Positions 59,406-64,000 of a stretch of DNA of 64,000 nt are shown piece by piece. The translations under genes were made by a program, and so were the position numbers. The first letter of the stretch is position 1; the number at the start of each line of letters is the position of its first letter. The stretch is from Prosapia bicincta (lineage: Eukaryota; Arthropoda; Insecta; Hemiptera; Cercopidae), in NCBI GenBank assembly GCA_036971475.1, contig JBAIZL010000001.1, forward strand, positions 285,030,925-285,094,924. Reading direction: 5' to 3'. Below the pieces are notes generated by a model. The model was given only the letters and a program-made list of their open reading frames with translations. It was not told where the DNA came from and did no database searches.

Positions 59406-61254
59406 GTTTATATTACTTTTTTTAAGTAGACAATAGCCGCTGGTTGTTGCTGCAGAATGACCTCCTTATTTTTCTCTTTACCATCCTTCTCATAGTTCTT
59501 TTTTATTTTATTTTTGTAATTTTAATTTTATTAACCAGTGACTATTCTCAGAATCAGAATCATAAAGGTCCGTTACACCTTAAACGAAGGATAAGGACGT
59601 GATGATGGAATTAATTAGTCTAAGGAAATGAATTAATGGTCCCCTGAAGGAATAAATTTGGCATCGCATAACCTGGTCTGAAAGGAGCGATGTTTTTCAT
59701 ACTATCAACCCCTACAGTGCACTGGTACAGCCCTAACCTCAAGACAAGAATTACGATTAACATTTTGACACAGAACATCTTCCACTTTGGTTTTAGGTAA
59801 CTCGTATTGGTCTAATACGATTCTTGACACACCTTTTGATTTAACATGTTTTAAAACGTTTTTTATAAATTTGAAAATATCCTATCGCGCTTTATTTTTT
59901 TGTTATTTTCGTTTAGTAAAAACTAATCTAGGGTGATTCAATTTGAAATCAACCATTAAAAACACTATGTTGGGTCATGATTTCTTTGAATTTTTATATT
60001 TTTTTGGAAAACGATAAAAATTTTAAAACTTCTAAATTTATAATTTTTAACAATTACTTAATGAATTAGATATCAAAGGTAGAAAAAGTCGTAATTTAGG
60101 CTCAGTTCGTATACCCTTAAAAGGCTTTACGTTCGACATTGTTCAGCCTAGAAATTTCAAATTGGTATAATTTTCTTTAAGGTATTTTTACTTCAGCATA
60201 AAAAATTCCAGTATTGGACTTTTCCAAATACGATTTTTTTGAAAAATCAAATAAAGCCCTTTTAGTAAGAGAAAGTATTGTATGTGGTTTCCATAGTGTT
60301 CTGTTACCGAAATACAAACCTTCGACATGGGACAACAATGGGGCTCCTACACTACAGAAAGACTTAATGCAGTAATTCTCTTTAAGATTAAATTATGTTT
60401 TACTACCTTCTTCTTCAAAGGGTGGTTACTAATTACTAGCCTCAAACAGAAAAATGTCAATCAAGTCAGTAGACTCTGTCATCAGCTCTAGCTTAACAGT
60501 TCAAAATATTCCAATCAAACTTTCATCTTTACTTAAAGTACAAAAATAAACACGCTTCTCTGCTTATAAAATTTTAAAATCCATCCACATACGATTACAA
60601 TTTCTTAGTATGATGATCAACCTTTCTATCGAAATTCGTAGAAGGAGAAATATTATAGAAGATATGTTTTATACTTTATTTTCTTTAAAAAAAAACAATA
60701 CACAGAGATAAATAATAAGTAAGATACAAAATATTTTCACCGAAATAGTAACGTTCAAACGTTTTAGCGCATGTTTTATTCAATGGCAAAGATGCTTAGC
60801 TTGCGAAACGTCCGGTCTATTGCCCGTTGTGAGCTTCACCGAGTGACCTATTATTAATGCAGAGGGTTACGAAAGACGATGTTCATTTGTATTTCTTTGC
60901 ACAAAGCGGTGGGTCTTCAGAACTGGGGCCAAAGTACGGGGGGAATTTATAAAGGGCGATGCCGACACGGGAAGGGTAACGCATAAAGTGGTTTCCTACT
61001 CTACATAAGCGCATGAGCAATGGCATGACTTCGAATTTTGTAAAATACTTCGCCAATTATTTTTCAAAACCTCTACACACAGATTTTTCCCTAATTGTAA
61101 CTTTCTATCAATTAATATAAAGCAAAATGCTTGGTAAAAATTTTGCCCAAAGCACTTGACAAATATTGCTTTAAGTTAATAAATTTAAGTAACTGTATTA
61201 AATTTGTATATACAATTTATGGATTTGTTAGCTCTACAGCTTAGTGTATGATAG
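59406..61254. other. Non-coding, probably intron or intergenic, with one candidate regulatory stretch
   Basis: No repeat structure. Between about 60760 and 61030 the sequence is less AT-rich and complex (GCATGTTTTATTCAATGGCA, GGGGAATTTATAAAGGGCGA, GGGTAACGCATAAAGTGG), which may mark a conserved element. If the exon at 61255 is real, the stretch just before it is intron. Confidence 0.35.
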
Positions 61255-61440
61255 TTCCTGAAATCACAAGAACTAGATGCTGGGCGTGAAGCTGCCCCTT
61301 CTAGTCGTGATGAAGCACAGGAAAATACCCAGGATGCTTCAGAAGCTACCGACTATTCGTTGAGCTTTTGGACCAGATTATTTCTTTCTGCCCTTATTTC
61401 TCTGGTTGCCCTCTACCTAAGCTATCCTGACGTTACGTAA
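61255..61440 (+). CDS. Putative terminal exon, tail-anchored membrane protein
   Basis: 61 sense codons and a stop, open from a TAG/AG boundary at 61252-61254 to TAA 61438-61440. The product is an acidic, polar stretch (FLKSQELDAGREAAPSSRDE, then AQENTQDASEATDYSL) followed by one hydrophobic helix, SFWTRLFLSALISLVALYLS, and a short end, YPDVT. This is the shape of a tail-anchored protein's C-terminus: a flexible cytosolic linker and a membrane anchor with only a few residues beyond it. Codon use and composition are unlike the AT-rich flanks. No ATG lies in the frame, so I take it as the last coding exon of a spliced gene, with an acceptor at TGATAG or the nearby CTACAG. The gene is not recognised, and its upstream exons are not evident in the window. 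Confidence 0.5.
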   Translation, partial: FLKSQELDAGREAAPSSRDEAQENTQDASEATDYSLSFWTRLFLSALISLVALYLSYPDVT

Positions 61441-63044
61441 TATCCAATAATGAATGTTTTAATTCTCGACGCCATATTTATAGATTTTTGCTTCTTTTGT
61501 AGGTTTAAGATAATCTTGTATGACTATAGGTGTGATTAAGATAGGATGATAAACTATATGGAAAAGGCTGTAAGGGTGAGACACTTTACGTAGGTCCTAC
61601 TCCTGAACAAATCTTACTATATATTAGAGTCATCAAACGTCAGAGGTTACTTACCCTCCTTTACACTGTTTTGTAACAAGAAAATGGAATTATAGGAACT
61701 AAGGAAAAACCTAATGATACCCTGGCTCTTAAAATAAGGAAACTTATGGTCCTTTTTCAACCCGCTACCCAAGTTATAAAAGAAGATGATAACTAAAATA
61801 AATTTGAAAATTTTAAATACATTTTTGTAATGTCAGTATATGTTTAGGAACAGCTTACTTTATAAAAAAGTACTTATAGAAACTCTGTGACGATCATTTC
61901 TATTTTTTAATCTTTTTTCATAAAGTCTTCCATCTTTGCATAGAGATGAATTGTCTCATATCTGAATGATCAACAAAAAACAAAAATTAAAATTAGATAC
62001 ATAAATCTCTTTCATAATTGTTTGTTTGTAGAACAAGTTTTCTCGTTACAATAAATTCCCCTTCCGAAAACAAAGAGACAGTCGAGATAAATGGCAAAAG
62101 GGGGGGGGAATGCTTGCCCATTATCCTAACTAATTTAAAACTATGTTTATATCCAAACTATTTCAATCGATAAAGCTATCCTGACAACTGGGGGAAGGGG
62201 GAGGGTGTCACGTAATAAGCGAATGTAGGGAAGCCTTTATTGCATCGTATATTAAAAGAAATCTCCCTACGGTCAAAGGAACGTCCTGAGGACACGTTGA
62301 GTTTATATCTGGGATTTAAAAACTAAAACGTAACAATGAAATAAATGTCGTTTTTATATAAATAAACGAAATTAGATTTGTATTAAATATGTGAAAATGT
62401 GTTAAAATTATCTTTCCACATTGTTTATTCAGAGACCTTTATAATACTGTCTGTAAATGCAAAGGAGTTGTTATAATTATATACTAGGAGCCCAGGCTAA
62501 CGTGAATTATTTATTTCCTCACGTACGCTTTCACAACAAAATCATCATCAGTGAGCATACAACATAAATTATAAACTACACAAGACATCAAGACAAAAAG
62601 AATACTGACGAGGATTCCCGAAAACTCCAGACAAGACTCCTACGCCTGCCATAACGCTGTACTCGTAGCATGACGCTTTGGGCACTAGTTGTTTTACTGT
62701 AAGTCACTGGCCGTAGAATAAGTATAGTAATTACGAATTCTAATATTTTTTAAATTAGTTAAATTCTATTTCAAATAAGTCTTTTTGTTCTTGCTTAGAT
62801 GTAGATATCTCAGTTTATGAAATTAGTAAGTAATAAGTCAAATACTATTTCATTTAACCTACTTTTAGTAGGAATGTGTAGTGAATTAAAGTTTGCCTTG
62901 ATAAAAGATTACTTGCTTCTTTCAAGAGCAGACGTAGCTATAATAAAATTTGACATTATAATGATATCATTAGGAATTCAATTTATATTTATTCTTTAAC
63001 AATATAATTTTCAAGCGATTCTAAAACATATTAAAATTGCCAAA
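61441..63044. other. 3' flank of the exon, then possible gypsy leader
   Basis: No protein-like frame. The part nearest 63045 should be the leader of the gypsy element, but I could not find a primer-binding site or LTR boundary. The 61441-61810 part may be the 3' UTR of the exon's gene. Confidence 0.35.
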
Positions 63045-63873
63045 ATGACAACTCCAACTACATCAACAACACACGTATCAGAGACAATCAAATTAGACAA
63101 TTTATTTAACATGATACCGAAATTCGATGGCAATCGATTCACTTTTTATGATTTTCTTGACAACTGCGACCTTGCACATTCATTGGCACAAGACAGCAAT
63201 AAAAACATTTTACTTACATTTATTAAAAGTAAAATTTCAGGACATGCTAGAACACATCTAGAAAACTATTTAGTTACTAACTAACAGCCTCGATACTTAT
63301 CTAACGTCAATTGAACGGCAAGCTAATGTCAAACTATTACGAACGCAAGCACTTAATATTTTTCTTACTGGTTTGAGTAAAGATTTAAATATAATTGTAA
63401 AAGCTCAGAAACCACAATCTCTTGAAGATGCTATCAGTTTAGCACAAGCAGAGGAACGCGAACAAAAAGCTAGACGGGATATTGATTCTCATTTTTCCCG
63501 ACAAGTTAATCATAATCGAAAGAATTATAAACCTTTTAATAGACCTAGGCACTATTCAAATACTTCTAACCCATTTTCTGATCAACTAAAGCCAAATAAA
63601 TATTTTGAAACACAAAATGTGTTTGCAAGACACAGAACGCATATGGTTACACCCTCTACAAATAGTTCAATACCAAAACACTGCAAATATTGTAATAATT
63701 TGGGACATACTATAGAGGAATGTCGTAAGCGAATATTCCGCAAACAACAACATCAAAAGAATGTTTCAACACGATTTCAACAACCTCCGATACATTTACA
63801 AAAATCATCTCCTTTCTTTAACAAACATAACGAGTCAAAAAACGTGTATGTTTTCCAAGTTACTGTCGGATAA
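63045..63873 (+). pseudogene. Ty3/gypsy retrotransposon gag, frameshifted
   Basis: Starts at ATG 63045 after an A-rich leader (CCAAAATGAC). The first frame has the gypsy-type capsid start NMIPKFDGNRFTFYDFLDNC and SKISGHAR, and stops at 63284. A second frame, open from about 63288, gives LTGLSKDLN, the QSLEDAISLAQAEE helix common to Ty3/gypsy gags, a basic region, and one zinc knuckle, CKYCNNLGHTIEEC (near 63690). It stops at 63873. Comparison with the usual order suggests sequence is also missing at the junction, so this looks like a deletion plus a shift. No protease or reverse transcriptase frame follows in the last 127 bases. Confidence 0.85.
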
Positions 63874-64000
63874 CCAAATACTTAAAATTACCCAATTCCA
63901 GAAACTTTAAAAGATATCCAAGCATGTTTAGGTCTTTGTACTTTAGGTCTTGTATTATAGACGATTTATAAAAGATTTTGCTTTAAAAGCAAAACCGTTG
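63874..64000. other. Window edge, no gene seen
   Basis: Downstream of gag. A short palindrome, TTTTGCTTTAAAAGCAAAA, lies at about 63975-63993. Confidence 0.5.

Noticed and set aside
62470..63040. 5' LTR of the gypsy element
   Set aside because: No LTR boundary, no primer-binding site and no second LTR in the window to compare with.

Overview
The window looks like repeat-rich, AT-rich, intron-bearing animal DNA, most likely from an arthropod and probably an insect with a large genome. Evidence for this is the mix of elements: an I/Jockey-type LINE, several Penelope-like retroelements (PLEs), a Ty3/gypsy gag, a PIF/Harbinger element, a mariner-like remnant, long minisatellites and many microsatellites. 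TTAGG-type runs also occur. The species cannot be named from the sequence. No bacterial operon, CRISPR array, tRNA or rRNA is visible. Only one stretch looks like a host protein-coding exon (61255-61440, a C-terminal exon ending in a membrane helix).

Layout, 1-15 kb: a decayed PLE lies between two (TA)n tracts (783-2249). It is followed by an unknown short ORF (2584-2796, minus), a six-copy ~123-bp tandem array (3171-3906), a TIR-like pair (6230-7062), and a full-length 6.0-kb LINE on the minus strand. The LINE (8537-14549) has a 33-nt poly(A) and a perfect 14-bp target-site duplication. It is nearly intact, but its second ORF carries a nonsense codon, an 8-bp duplication frameshift and a Gly in place of the first catalytic Asp of the reverse transcriptase.

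Layout, 15-46 kb: mostly non-coding, with a (TAGG)n tract inside a degenerate ~90-bp array, three inverted-repeat dimers that carry the same hairpin-GAAAYG motif, a MITE-like element (21046-21476), and a PLE GIY-YIG nuclease remnant (minus, about 21900-22420). There is also a 1,109-bp Harbinger element with TAA duplications (24075-25183). Four large tandem arrays or duplications follow: a 92-bp unit (26220-29130), a 164-bp unit with trimer order (32814-34860), a (TA)n-bearing duplication (37949-38445), and a 73-bp unit (38572-39740). A mariner-like remnant sits at 45023-45597.

Layout, 46-57 kb: the most striking object. A 10.94-kb near-perfect palindrome (46374-57309) has two arms of about 5.15 kb, roughly 99.6% identical by eye, around a 635-bp loop, and is flanked on both sides by the 6-bp direct repeat CAGGTC. 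It has no recognisable protein. Its arms are built from several different internal repeat modules, and its loop contains a diverged copy of the arm-end sequence. It reads as one giant foldback-type transposon, recently inserted or recently homogenised.

Layout, 57-64 kb: a PLE reverse-transcriptase remnant, a third long copy of a dispersed repeat also found at 3975 and 16932, the host-like exon, and a frameshifted Ty3/gypsy gag running toward the right edge.
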